Assembly: GCF_029227915.1 (NCBI RefSeq)
Contig: NC_079880.1
Location: forward strand, 20,460,501 to 20,524,500
DNA from: Hydractinia symbiolongicarpus
Lineage: Eukaryota; Cnidaria; Hydrozoa; Anthoathecata; Hydractiniidae
Direction: 5' to 3'
Length of the DNA: 64,000 nt
The position numbers were made by a program, and so were the translations under genes. The first letter of the stretch is position 1. Each line of letters begins with the position of its first letter. This document shows positions 23,901 through 34,363 of this stretch, piece after piece. The notes under the pieces are model-generated. The model saw nothing but the letters and a program-made list of their open reading frames with translations. It was not told the DNA's origin and did not search any database.

Positions 23901-26900
23901 CTTTTAACGAATAGTTTGAGAAATGTTAAGAAAAGCTTATAGGTTGATAGGACTGTTTTTGAGAAGCTTTGTGAAGGATATAAAATCAGCACCAATTTTT
24001 TTAAAAGGAAATCCATCAATTATGATTTCTCTCTATCTTGAACGAATTTTCCGGTGCGTTTTGAGTTACACAAAAATTATAGTTTATGTAGTTGGATAGA
24101 AATATAGAAAAGTTGGTAGAAATTTTTCTATTTAGTTTTAAATTTTGGTATTAAAAGTTTCTAGGTAGTTTCTTAACGCAGACATGACAAATATGCGACC
24201 ATTAAAAAAATGTTGACTAAGGTTTTTTAAATATTTGACCATTTAAAGTTTGTAATAGACTAGACTGGTTATCTTCACATTCTTGTTAACCATGTCTATG
24301 GACTGACTGAGCATTTAAAAGTTGTATTTTTTTTATTTTTCAGTTTGATGAAAAACTTACTTTCAGTTAGTTGTGCTACAGTTTTCTTGTTATTGAGATA
24401 TCCAAAACTTGACCTGTTATAAAAGTGTTTTTTTATTTATATCATGAATTTTAAAACTACATTACCGTTCGCTTAATGGCACAAGGAAATAATTTTAAAA
24501 ACCAGTTATCTCCATTTAACATTTTACCCTAAATTGTTTATCACTTAATAAAATTTTCTTTAGTAAAATTACTTTTCACTCTTAGCTATGTTCCAATGTG
24601 TGTCATCATGATTTACTATGTTTTCTTCACTTTTTACTATCCATTGCATGAGAATTGTAGCAACTTACGGGAAGTCAAAATGTTATTGCTAATTTTTGAT
24701 GATCAACTTATTTTAGCCCAACTTTTGTAAAAGAGCAAGCAGACATTATTTTAAGAAAGTTGAATCAAACGTCACCAGATAAAGGCAATGCTGCGAAGAA
24801 TACCGTGAAAAATGCTGCGAAGAATACCGTCACAAAAACATCCTCAGTCAAAATTGCAGCGATTGATCGAGATGGAGAAGCAGTGTCTCTTGTTATGTAT
24901 GTATTATTATAGTTGATTTTCTGTTACAGTATTAAACTCCAAGTTCTTGTGCTGGTGAAACTTGATATTTTCGGTGTGCTAGTAAAAGTGTTTTTTACAA
25001 ACAAGAGCTCTATATGAGTAAGATTTTTAATGGAAATAGGATGGAATTTTGTGATAGTGTTGTTTTTTTTGCAAGAATACCTTTACAATTAAGAAACAAT
25101 GATATTTTTATTATTGCCTGTGTGGATGTTGCTTATGATGAAATTAAGTTCTTCTCTTCCCTTTGGTAATCTTTTTTTGTAAAATCTCTATTCTTGTGTA
25201 AGCATTGGCTTGTTGGGCTACTCCAATTTGCCAGGTGCTTGTACTGTGAACAAAGTCGTTAATATTTTCTCCCAAAAGACCTATAATGTCAGCTAGAGTG
25301 CATAGCAGAGTTCAGTTTTGTCAGAAATAATGTTACCTTTTGGCCAGTTCATAATTGCTTCTTTTTGTCACAGTCTTGCAAAACTCTGGAAAGTCTCTTG
25401 GAATTTTCATTTTGTCCTATAAAGTTCTTAGATACGGATAGGTTTTCCTGGATTGTGCTATAAAATCAACTTAAAGAAATCAACAGTATCAAAAATTACC
25501 CACTGACTGTTCCTTTGTTAACCATTTCCACCATTTTTTCTTCACCTGTGTCTGTTTCTCCCTGTTTCATTTTTGTGCATTAAGAACCTGAAAAAGTTTT
25601 AGAGAGGAAGCGTGGGATATTTTAAACTTACTCTTTTGCTTAAAATGCATATATTTTATAATTTCTAAACTCAATAAATCAAGTGTATGTAAAATTTAGT
25701 TTGTACGAAGTCATCATGTTAATAAAACTTAAGCCTGTATGAATTAACCATGTTTATGTAAGTTATTCGGTATGAAGTGACCATTGTAATAAATTTAGAT
25801 CAGTGGCCGAAATAAATTTTTTACCACCTTTTTTTATTTACGAGGTAGATATTTTCAGTATTTCTGTAATTTTCAAAACATTTAGGTCTCTTGGACAACC
25901 GTTTGGTGCTAAACTGATGACAAAGTCTGGAATAATCATGAACAATCTTCTGAATGACGAGGTATATAATTGGGTTTTGTATTCCACCTTTTTAAATGAT
26001 TAAGTTTGAACAGTCGTATCACGAGGGAAATATTTTTTTCATTTACTAAATAACGTTTTTATCAGTGTTCATTTCTTGCAGACTTTGTAAGAAGGAAAAG
26101 AATTTTCCGTTTTTCGTTTTGTTTGTTTTAATTTAACTTCGCAAAATGTTCCTGTAATATGTAAAGGACCAGTATAATCGGATCAGAGGAAATATTTCTT
26201 TATAAAAATCTATGTTAGAAGTGTTATAATGTGAAAAAATTGATTTATTGTCCAAAAAGAAATTCTAAAATTCTTCCTACGAGCTTTGAAAAAAAAATGC
26301 ATAAAATTCCTACTTTTCTTTAAGTAACGGAAAACTTTCTTCCATTTTCTTTTAATAGGAACAAATAAATTGAATTAATCAAAATTTCCAACTTATACTT
26401 CATATAGAGCACAAGTTTTTGGAAATAAACTGTTGTGGATTGTAAAATTCCCACATCCAAAAATAAGGTTGAGACGAAGAATAAATATTGACGTAAAATT
26501 TTTTTAGGTCTTACTAGATGGTGAACGACCGGTTTCTTCAATGGCACCAACTTTAATCTTCCAGCAAAAGGTAATTTTCCCATTGACGACCTGTGTGGAT
26601 CTTTGGATACCTTTCTTTGAAATTTCTATCGTTATCATGTGTTTGATGACTGAATGTATCCTGTTAAGTGTTAAGTGTTTTTTTAGCTGTCGTACGATTA
26701 TTGCTTTTAAATTTTTAGAAGGATGTTACAAAAAGTTATGCAATAGTTGCGTCGGCAGATAAACCAGGATTAGCTGCTATGGCGCAAGGTAATACCAACT
26801 AAACTGATCTAATAATTTGTTTTACACGAACCTTCTGAAGTGCTTTCGAAGTATGTGCCTAAACTTTGTTGATAATATACTAGTTGAGTCAAATTTTGTT

Positions 26901-28322
26901 TTATTTTGTCCGTAGTAGCCTTTTCTTCAGAAAAGAGAGAAAAGATCAAGAATTGTAGATAAGTAATAAAAATTATAAACTACGAAAAAATTGAACTTTG
27001 AAGCAAAACATCAGTTTATCGGATATAAGGAATAAGGCTAGCCAACATTTATCGTTACTAAGCAATCTCATCCTCCTTTTGTTCACACTAGCAAAAAAAG
27101 AGAAGAGATTAGGAATTGAATATAAGTAATAGGAATTATATACACTAAAATATACAACTAAAACATCAATTTATCGGATATCAAGAGTAACGCTAACCAA
27201 CATTCATCATTACAAAACATCTCATTCTCCTTTTCTTTTACACTAGTGATAATGGAAATGCTTGAAAACAACATAGAAGCCAAGAAAGCTGTACAGACTC
27301 CACGTGTTTACCCTGATGTAGAAAGTGGAAACTTACTTCTAGAGGGTATGTTTACTTTTTAGCATAGAATCTTAAAGTACAAAACTAGTGTGTGTGGATA
27401 TTGGTAATGTAAGTGTTGTTAATCGCCGGCTGGTGGTTACAAAAACAAATTTATCCCGGATAAATGTCCGGACCCCTTTTATCAGTTACCCCTAACATAT
27501 TCACTTGATAGCTCAAGCTATCCTGCGTATTGTTGGCCAATTACAAAAGTACATAGGAACTGTGGTTTTAAAACGAGCTTGATAATTGCGGTGCCTCGAT
27601 ACTATTACAAGAAAACACTATCCTGGATAAAAGTCCGGACCCTTTAAACAGTTTCCCCTAACACATTTGCTTGGTATCTCACACTATCTCGCGTATTGTT
27701 GGCCAACTGCGTGAGTTACAAAAAGATTATGCTTTCACAACGAGCCTATAAATTGCAGTTACTCAACACCGTTACAATAAAACATTATCCCGGATAAAAA
27801 TCCGGACCCCTTTACCAGTTACCCCATGTTACCTCAAGTTAGCCAACGCTTAAAAAAAATACGTTTGCTACGTTGAAACATATTCGAAAACATATTCGAA
27901 AGCATTTTCGGAAGCATATTTAAAAAACGTATTTGAAAGCATCTAGTCGAAAGCTTATTTGATAAAAAGTGGTGCTATCAACTTTGTAAAATCACCTTTT
28001 CAAAAATTTTTGCGAAAAGCAAAAATTCGCACAATATACGAGAATTTTTTTTTGTCCCATTTATGAAATAGCGAGCTTTGGTTATATTAGCTAATTACCA
28101 AAAAAATATATTTACTTTTCTGGAGGATTAGCGTAGGTGTTTAATAGCAAAGTTTGACATTCAGAGAAACGTTTCGCAAAATTTGGTTTGGATGGAATCA
28201 CTCGTCATTTGAAGATGCGATATCCCGACCATATAGCTGCACATAATATCGGTGCCGTTAATATCGCTTTCAAAGAATCAGCTTCAACAAATGTGATAAA
28301 AGATAAGAGAGGTTTTCAGTAA
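14908..28322 (+). CDS. GGT7: gamma-glutamyltransferase 7-like type II membrane protein (16 coding exons)
   Basis: The spliced product is 573 aa. Residues 1-38 are a charged cytoplasmic tail. Residues 39-58 (VIVAGCIIFASVIGIGLAVD) form a signal-anchor membrane segment. The gamma-glutamyltranspeptidase fold follows: VLKQGGNAVDATIAG, LAGGGFLLV, VGVPGLITSL, AVPSSGVLLPSVL, then SLGQPFGAKL, TKSGIIMN, GERPVSSMAPT and a C-terminal VQTPRVYP block. The SLxQPFG and SMAPT signatures resemble vertebrate GGT7 rather than GGT1/5. GGT enzymes autocleave at a Thr that becomes the nucleophile in a TTH-type motif. Here the site reads TSSV (T400-S401-S402), so processing and activity are doubtful, as for GGT7 generally. 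The product is shorter than human GGT7, mainly at the N-terminus. All 16 exons join in phase without stops. The first Met lies 117 bases after a splice acceptor. Confidence 0.9.
17166..17234. mobile_element. 69-bp TA-flanked MITE in GGT7 intron 4
   Basis: The ends read CAGTGTAATCTCTCTGAAGC and, in reverse complement, CAGTGTAATCTCGATAAAGC. TA lies at 17164-17165 and 17235-17236. It is almost nothing but two terminal repeats. Short pogo/Tigger-like derivatives have this structure. Confidence 0.65.
17727..19674 (+). other. GGT7 intron 6, with GATA/GAGA simple repeat
   Basis: It contains a purine-rich microsatellite (GAGA/GATA units, about 18129-18160) beside a small GC palindrome (CCGCCGGCGAAGGCGG, about 18090-18105). 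A word reading AAAGTACACCTGTACTT is repeated at about 19078 and 19114. The open frame at 17800-18021 has no recognisable product. Confidence 0.5.
20320..22302. mobile_element. 1983-bp TA-flanked TIR element carrying a minisatellite
   Basis: Terminal inverted repeats begin with the palindrome CAGTACTG and continue GTAAAAAGGTTTGTTAACATC. The reverse complement of the right end is nearly identical for about 31 bases. TA dinucleotides flank it at 20318-20319 and 22303-22304. Subterminal regions are full of short CGTGGTTCGTG / CACGAACCACG words in both orientations. There is no transposase ORF, so it is non-autonomous. Confidence 0.75.
20629..21930 (+). repeat. 53-bp minisatellite, about 24 copies
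   Basis: The unit starts AATGCGATCTAAAAAAACAT, continues TTCTATCGCCGCTTTTCGTT and ends TATAAACTTTTAA. GCGATCT recurs at exact 53-base steps (for example 21001, 21054 and 21107). Variants such as ATCTTCGC for ATCGCCGC alternate in blocks. The long open frame across it is a by-product of the repeat. Confidence 0.9.
24787..24834 (+). repeat. GGT7: 24-bp tandem duplication inside GGT7 exon 11
   Basis: AATGCTGCGAAGAATACCGT plus four bases occurs twice head to tail. It encodes NAAKNTVK and then NAAKNTVT, immediately before the predicted autoprocessing TSSV. It keeps the frame and adds eight residues to the pre-cleavage linker. Confidence 0.85.
26937..27246 (+). repeat. 155-bp tandem duplication in GGT7 intron 14 that copies the 3' splice site
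   Basis: Copy 1 is about 26937-27091 and copy 2 about 27092-27246. Shared words include AACATCAGTTTATCGGATAT, GCTAGCCAACATTTATC and ATCTCATCCTCCTTTT. Each copy ends in a pyrimidine tract and CACTAG. The second is the acceptor used for exon 15; the first is a decoy at 27090-27091. Confidence 0.8.
27452..27840 (+). repeat. 167-bp tandem repeat, about 2.3 copies, in GGT7 intron 15
   Basis: TATCCCGGATAAATGTCCGG occurs at 27452 and diverged forms occur at 27619 and 27786, exactly 167 bases apart. Shared internal words include CGCGTATTGTTGGCCAA and AACGAGC. Confidence 0.85.
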
Positions 28323-29566
28323 TATTTGTTTATATGTTTATTATTTTCTATTTATACTTTTACATATTCTTATTGTTTATCATAAAAGTGTAAAACGAAA
28401 GTTTTTTATTTTGTATTACGGCAAAAGTTTGGCTTATCGTTAAGCGTCTACAGTTAAGCTGTTTGTTTCGCGTAAGAAAATTAGCACAACCAATTAAATT
28501 TCTCGCGTATTATTTTTCGCGCACTTGCAATGTCAACGTATTTCTCTCGTGTTATATATGTATAAATGTGTTCCCCAAACAATTAAGAAGAAAAAAAGGT
28601 AGAATGCAGGGTTTTAGACGAAATATGGATTCGCTTGGAGCACCTTTAAATAGTCAGTTTTCTTTCTCAAAATAATTAGCTTTTTTCGCGCGTACTAATT
28701 TTTTACGCAAGATGTTTCCGCTCACGATATTTTCGCTAACACTTTCTGTACCAAATTTCGTGCACGCACAAATTTTCTTCCCACTGCGCGAAAATTTGTA
28801 CAAAGGCATCAGAATCAGAAGATTGGTTATTGAAGTGTTGTTTGATAATCACTTATGCCAAAATTTTTTTCGATAGTCTTCATAAATTTTTGTATTGGTA
28901 GTCCTTATAAAGATTTTTTTGAGATACATGTTTTTCCGGCTCAAAGAATGTACTCTTTAATCTTCAAGTTTTATTTGCATGGTAGTAATCAGCATGTAAA
29001 AATAATTTATTAGATTAAGCCCAAAAGAATTCCCGTTTATAAACTAGGTCACATGACTTTAGGTGCACGTGATAAAATGCAGAAGATAATGTTTAGCACA
29101 GCCAGAATATCAATGTTGTATTTTACTGGAGTCAAATATTAGCCTTGTGGCAACATTACTAGCTACTATTTTGACCAATACCCTCCCAAAAGTTTCCCCT
29201 AGAATGGTTCTTAACTATTTTTTGTTTTTGTAATTTTTTATTATATACTTAATGTAATATATATGTTCTGCTCAGAAAAACATACTTGATTTTTTAATTA
29301 CAACAACGCTAGCACGGTTTACGCAAGTTTAAAAATCGAAAATTTCGAGTTTTCATTTATTATAAAAAAACTTGAAATGTGTAGGGAATGTTTTTTTGAT
29401 TTTGACGGCTATGGGATCTGTTTTTCACAAAACTACGGCGAGTAATTTTAATTTAAAAATTATTTTGGAACCTTCACTTTCCTTTATTATTTAACCCAGA
29501 GAATATGAGCCGAGCATTCTACTAGTAGCAACTTAGTTAACTTTACTAAAGAATCATTTCCATAGT
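28323..29566. other. 3' flank of GGT7, nothing assigned
   Basis: AT-rich. At about 28465-28790 it has scattered TTTCGCG / CGCGAAAAT words reminiscent of the MITE at 1625, but no ends can be defined. Confidence 0.4.
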
Positions 29567-29680
29567 GCCTGGCAGTGAGTTGGGTTTAATCGGCGGTCCC
29601 CAGAACTGGGTAGCTCAGACGAACCCACTACGTGCGGCAATATGTTACTAATAAACTCAGATTGTTTGTCCGAATAGTGA
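29567..29680 (-). repeat. tRNA-derived SINE, family 2, diverged copy
   Basis: It matches the copy at 49254-49404: GTGCCTGGCAGTGAG, GCGGTCCCCAGAACTGG, CAGACGAACCCACTACGTGC and ACTCAGATTGTTTGTCC. A further piece of the same family (GAACTACTTTTTCATCACTA) lies at about 29757-29785. Confidence 0.65.
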
Positions 29681-29789
29681 CTTTATCATGGCACCTCCAT
29701 ACTTTTCATTCTCAACAGAGGATGTTTCACCCTGATCGGACCTATCATATTAAAGAAGAACTACTTTTTCATCACTAACACACTGCTTT

Positions 29790-30500
29790 GTTAACCTTGT
29801 CGCTACTTTAATAGCTTCTTTTTACCGACACCCTTCCTAAATTACTCCTTTATTTTTTGTTTTTGTAATATTACTATCGCTCATGTCAAAAACGTTTATT
29901 TTGCACGATATTTTTTTATCGTTGATTCTTTCGTGTTTATACGATATCATAATATTTTTATTGTCCCGACACAAGCATGGTATTTTAGTAATAATGTTAA
30001 GGCGTGGCCATAGGTTTTCATTCTAAGGACTGAGATTGTAAATTTATGGACCTTTCTTAACATTAAGAGACTAAGGAAATCCCACGATTGTTCGGTGCTG
30101 AAGGAAGAAATACGGTCTCACTCTCAAAACATCTTAATTGTTACTGACAGCATGACTACTTTTCGTGGGACTTCGGGACTTTCGTGAGACTTAACCTGGA
30201 TTATATTGTTGTGTAGTGGTGGTAGACTTTATCTTTGATTATTTGATCATTCAGAAGCAAAGTAGACTACATCAGAAAATACAGTTTAATCCAAGCAGGG
30301 TAGTTATATTTGTTTTGACCGCTCTCCTAATTCAGGCATCCTCGACCGACCAGCCTTTTCGGTATAAACATATATTTTATTTTAGCCTGTATTACTGAAT
30401 TGAAAATACTATTCGGTAGCCCTTGGATTCGATTCCACGGATTCCCCGTTGTTTATTTACCGTATTTTGAGTGTCTCGCTACTGCGGTTATTTTTTTGCG
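29790..30500. other. non-coding interval, nothing assigned
   Basis: No gene or repeat recognised. Confidence 0.4.
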
Positions 30501-30539
30501 TGACAGACAGGCAGACGTAAGCGGGTATTATGCTATAGA

Positions 30540-30718
30540 CTAGACGGTAACCGGTGAAAAAATCCACGGGGTCGCCCGTCCTTTATATTTTCTTGCCATC
30601 AACAAAGTAGGTAAAAATATATTGCATTTGATATTAGTGTTTCCGTACCATCATTTTCTAACTCAGCGGGGGGTCCGCGCAGAGACAGACAGACGGAATA
30701 CGGCTATTATTATAGCGA
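30540..30718 (-). mobile_element. mini-Helitron-like element (179 bp) with a second head abutting
   Basis: On the minus strand the 5' end at 30718 reads TCGCTATAATAATAGCC. The 3' end reads GACCCCGTGGATTTTTTCAC and terminates in CGTCTAG at 30540. It is followed directly by TCTATAGCATAATACCCGC, a second 5' end in head-to-tail order (from 30539 down). The end of that second copy was not found. Confidence 0.55.
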
Positions 30719-30913
30719 TACATCACAAAATGATCTGTGATTTTTCTTGACTCATTATATAAACGTAATCACTTTTGTGCCACTACTAGAAAAATTGCCA
30801 TGTGGTTTTTCAAAACCGCAAGAAAAATTAACACTAAAATCTCTAAAAATTTTTACACGTTCACAAAATAAAGGCGATAATTTAAAGAAGTGTTGCAAAT
30901 ATTTCGCAACGAA

Positions 30914-31168
30914 AAGCGTAAATGTTTATTTTTCTTTCCGGTAACGGGGGTGGTAGATAAACAATTGAGTGTATTGATTCTTTCAATATTCTTGCTAACT
31001 CTCTTTAAAGCGTTTATCACAGTTTTTATTAATAAAGCGATTTAAGCGTAAATGTTTATCATTTTTCCGGTAACGGGGGTGGTAGAAACAATGGAGTGTA
31101 TTGATTCTTTCGATATTCCTGCTAACTCTCTTAAAGCGTTAATCACAATTTTTATTAATAAAGCGATT
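30914..31168 (+). repeat. 130-bp tandem duplication
   Basis: Two copies start with AAGCGTAAATGTTTAT at 30914 and 31044. They share CCGGTAACGGGGGTGGTAGA, GAGTGTATTGATTCTTTC and TTTATTAATAAAGCGATTTA. Confidence 0.8.
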
Positions 31169-33614
31169 TATATGTACTTACTACTAGATCACCCAAAATT
31201 AAAAACTACCTCTTAAACTTAATAAAAATTAGTTAATTAGGAAAGAAGAATATTCGTAATGATTGACTGCTAATTTTTAGCTTTTAAAATTAAAAAGTAG
31301 ATATGAAGGACGGTAATTTAGCTTGGATTTTTTTCCTTTTATCTTGAAGGAATTAAATTTCATACCTGTTTTAAACACAACAAAATTAACTTAGTTAACA
31401 AAAAAAACTTTTTGAAGTAAAATTACAGATTAAGGGAAAAAGCATTTAGAACTATAGATGTTTCTCATAAAAAACGTCTAATTCTTGTTTTTATTCTTTG
31501 GCTCACATCGTACACATTGAGTAATCAAATTTTTTTCTTGCTAAATTCACAGTTACACTATAATTATCGAAAATGTCGTTTCAAGCGGAGAAATATTCAA
31601 GATGATATAGTCTCAAACAAACATTAAAAATAAAACAAAATAAAATAAATCCAGCTGGGGCTGTATGCATCCAGTCACTCATTCTGGGTTTTCTAGTCCT
31701 GACGCATCGCACATAACATAGTTAGCAATATTTTAAAGGGGCTACGAAATGATTGAATAAGCTCAATGCCCATAATTTCCAAAGAATAGCTTGTAATAAA
31801 CGGATCACTCAAAGGACAAGGTGGAAGAAATTATACACACTTTAAAACCACATAAACGTCTGGACAACCTGTTTATGAATAATTCATTTTTAATGATGAA
31901 TTTGCAACTTTTTTATTTTCTAAAAAAAGAGAAGTTTTCCTTTAGAATTCTTTTTTGCGGTAAAATAAGCTACGGTCTGTGGTAATATATATTAAGTGTC
32001 AGTAAATCAAAAGTTTGTTTTTACGAGGAAACAGAGACAACACGAGGAGCTGTATTTGTTGAAAAAAAGCTACATTATTAGTTTTAAGAAGGTAATTAAT
32101 ACCACTACATTTTTGTTGCTTAGACTGGCTTTATGTACGATGAACTTATATGCTTCTATGCAAAATTTCAAAGGATATATGCAACTAGCTAGTTTAAAAC
32201 GTTTGATTTTTTATGTTACTAGAAAAGCTAAGTACGTACTTATATCGAATAAATCATGGATATTCAATATATGAAAGGAACTTTTCTGTCATTCTTAGTT
32301 ATATCTGGATGTGTCATATGATAGTTAAATGATTTAAGTTGTTGCTTTTGTCCTCAGTTTTGTCCTCAGATTATAAACGTTTCCACTGCCATTAGCTCGA
32401 CTTTCGGGGACAATTGTCTGTGTTTGACAAGACTGTGTGAAAATAATAATTGCTATGACTTCTTCTTTGACATCAAGACCCTTGTTAGATGTTTCTTTAC
32501 TCTAATGACCACTAAATATCAACATATCCTTAATGACATTTTAAATACATCAAGCCCACATTTTTATCACCGCCTACTCCGAATGCTACTCTCACTCACA
32601 TATACACCGATATAATAGCAATATTTCATATTATACAGTATTTGGAAAATATTACAAAATTCTAACACGTTCACAGGGAATGACGAATATTGATAATTTT
32701 GATGATACATTTAACACATTCATTTTTATAATTACATATAAGAGCAGTGGCTTGTCGCTTGTATTTCCACAGGAAATCACGTCTAGTAATCAGAGATTGC
32801 CGGATGACGTCAACTAAAAAGTCATAGCATATGACGTATTACTAAAGTATGAACCTGTGGGTACAAGCGCACCCACTTTCTAAACTGCCCCATATCAACC
32901 ATGATCGAGATTTTTTTTTACTTTCAGAGGAAAATAATCTCAAGTCAATCCATAACACTGCTATATCTTAAATGAAAACTCATGAATTTTTTGTGTTATT
33001 AAAACTGTTTTAGTCATAATTTCTAATTTAAGAACAAGGAAATTAAGTTCTGGTCTAAGTTGTTTATTTTTTTCACATAATCAACCTAAAATTATCTTCG
33101 CTTTGTTCTCATTTTTAGCATTTGTAATTCCTTTTACCTCACAATAGAAATATTAGTGATCCAAATTTTAAAAAAAGATGCAAGAATTTATTCCGCGAAC
33201 ACTTTTGCCCTGAAAGATGAGTTTCCTAACGTTATGTGCTTTTTCAGGAACAGGGAATTTTTAGTCTTACTTTCGTCAGGCATTTCAGGTATTCTTAGTA
33301 TTGTTGTTTTCATGAAATTCTTTTTAAAAAATGCAATGTTTTGCTAATAATCAAACGAACGTTTTGGAAAAATTACGAAAAAGCTATATGTAAATTGTCT
33401 GTTGTGAGGAGGGTTTAAGATCGAACTGAAACAGTATGGTAGACTCAACCTTTGTGACACAACAGATGACAAAATGTAGAAAAACTAGCTGTTAAATCTG
33501 TCGAGAAGATTTTAAGGTTCGCCTGTCATCAAAAAAATATTTCCTCTATGAAAGATGCGAAAAAAAAAGATGCACAGAGAGCCATTTTGAACAGACAAAT
33601 ACTAAATATCAAGA
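31169..33614. other. 2.4 kb non-coding interval, nothing assigned
   Basis: AT-rich. The open frames at 31996-32274, 32424-32615 and 33156-33347 lack recognisable features. Confidence 0.4.
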
Positions 33615-33707
33615 CTAGTCGTTTACCCTTTGAAACATCGGCGAGTTCGTGCGTTGTACATAGCGATTCTGCTACCATTTTGAACAAAATACAGCTATTT
33701 ATAGAGA
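33615..33707 (-). mobile_element. mini-Helitron-like element (93 bp)
   Basis: On the minus strand the 5' end is TCTCTATAAATAGCTGTATT at 33707. The 3' end is GTAAACGACTAG at 33615, followed by T. Its interior word AAAATGGTAGC is shared with the copy at 60416-60564. Confidence 0.5.
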
Positions 33708-34242
33708 CAAACGATTAAGCTAATATTATGAGATAACCGACAGATAAATTTCTTCTTTGTGCAAACACACAAATAGTCGTTATCCCCATAATCACATTTC
33801 TTAACAAAATAAGTAATTTGCGGTAACAATTATCTGTTAACTTTAAAACAATACTTGCTTTGGGACATCTGTTCTTTTTGCCACACAAGTTCACCTTGCA
33901 ACATTACCACACAAATTGTCCCTTATAAGTTCTCTTATGTAATAATAGCCTTATATTTGGTTTCATATATGGTTAGATGATTTTGTGGACAAAGATCAAT
34001 GCGAATTAACATCTATACTCCTTTTGTAAAAGGAATGTAACAACTACCTTAAAGGCCTTCGCAAACAAAGATTTCCTAATCCAGTGCCTGATATGGAATG
34101 GCTAAATGATTATACTTCATTGATATAAATTCTTTGTTATAGGCAGCAAAATAAACCCAGTTAAACTTGGGGGGTGTTTGAAAAATATATATATTTGAAA
34201 GAGGTCCAATGATGGAGGAGCTTTTTATCCTAAATATGTGTG
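33708..34242. other. non-coding spacer between two mini-Helitrons
   Basis: No gene seen. Confidence 0.4.
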
Positions 34243-34363
34243 TCTCTATAATAATAGCCGTATTTTGTCTGTTTGCTGCAAGAAAAGTGTCGTTCAAAAA
34301 GCGAAAATACCGTGTAATTTAAAGACATGCGACCCGTGGATTCATTCACGGGTTAATTACTAG
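34243..34363 (+). mobile_element. mini-Helitron-like element (121 bp), cleanest copy
   Basis: The 5' end is TCTCTATAATAATAGCCGTA at 34243. The 3' end has a hairpin, ACCCGTG-GATTCATT-CACGGGT (34332-34353), then TAATTACTAG ending at 34363, followed by T. The hairpin-to-end spacing and CTAG|T terminus fit the Helitron 3' rule. Confidence 0.6.

Larger units (their letters stand above)
14908..28322 (+). other. GGT7: exon map of the GGT7-like gene
   Basis: Coding exons deduced from GT/AG boundaries, phase agreement and similarity: 14908-14943, 15418-15731, 16629-16722, 16918-16982, 17309-17382, 17647-17726, 19675-19791, 20130-20217, 22814-22932, 23669-23757, 24717-24896, 25886-25961, 26508-26570, 26719-26788, 27247-27345 and 28165-28322 (TAA at 28320-28322). 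The lengths sum to 1722 bases, exactly 574 codons including the stop. Exon 11 carries the autoprocessing site. Introns 6 and 8 (about 1.9 and 2.6 kb) are the largest and hold repeats. Confidence 0.85.
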
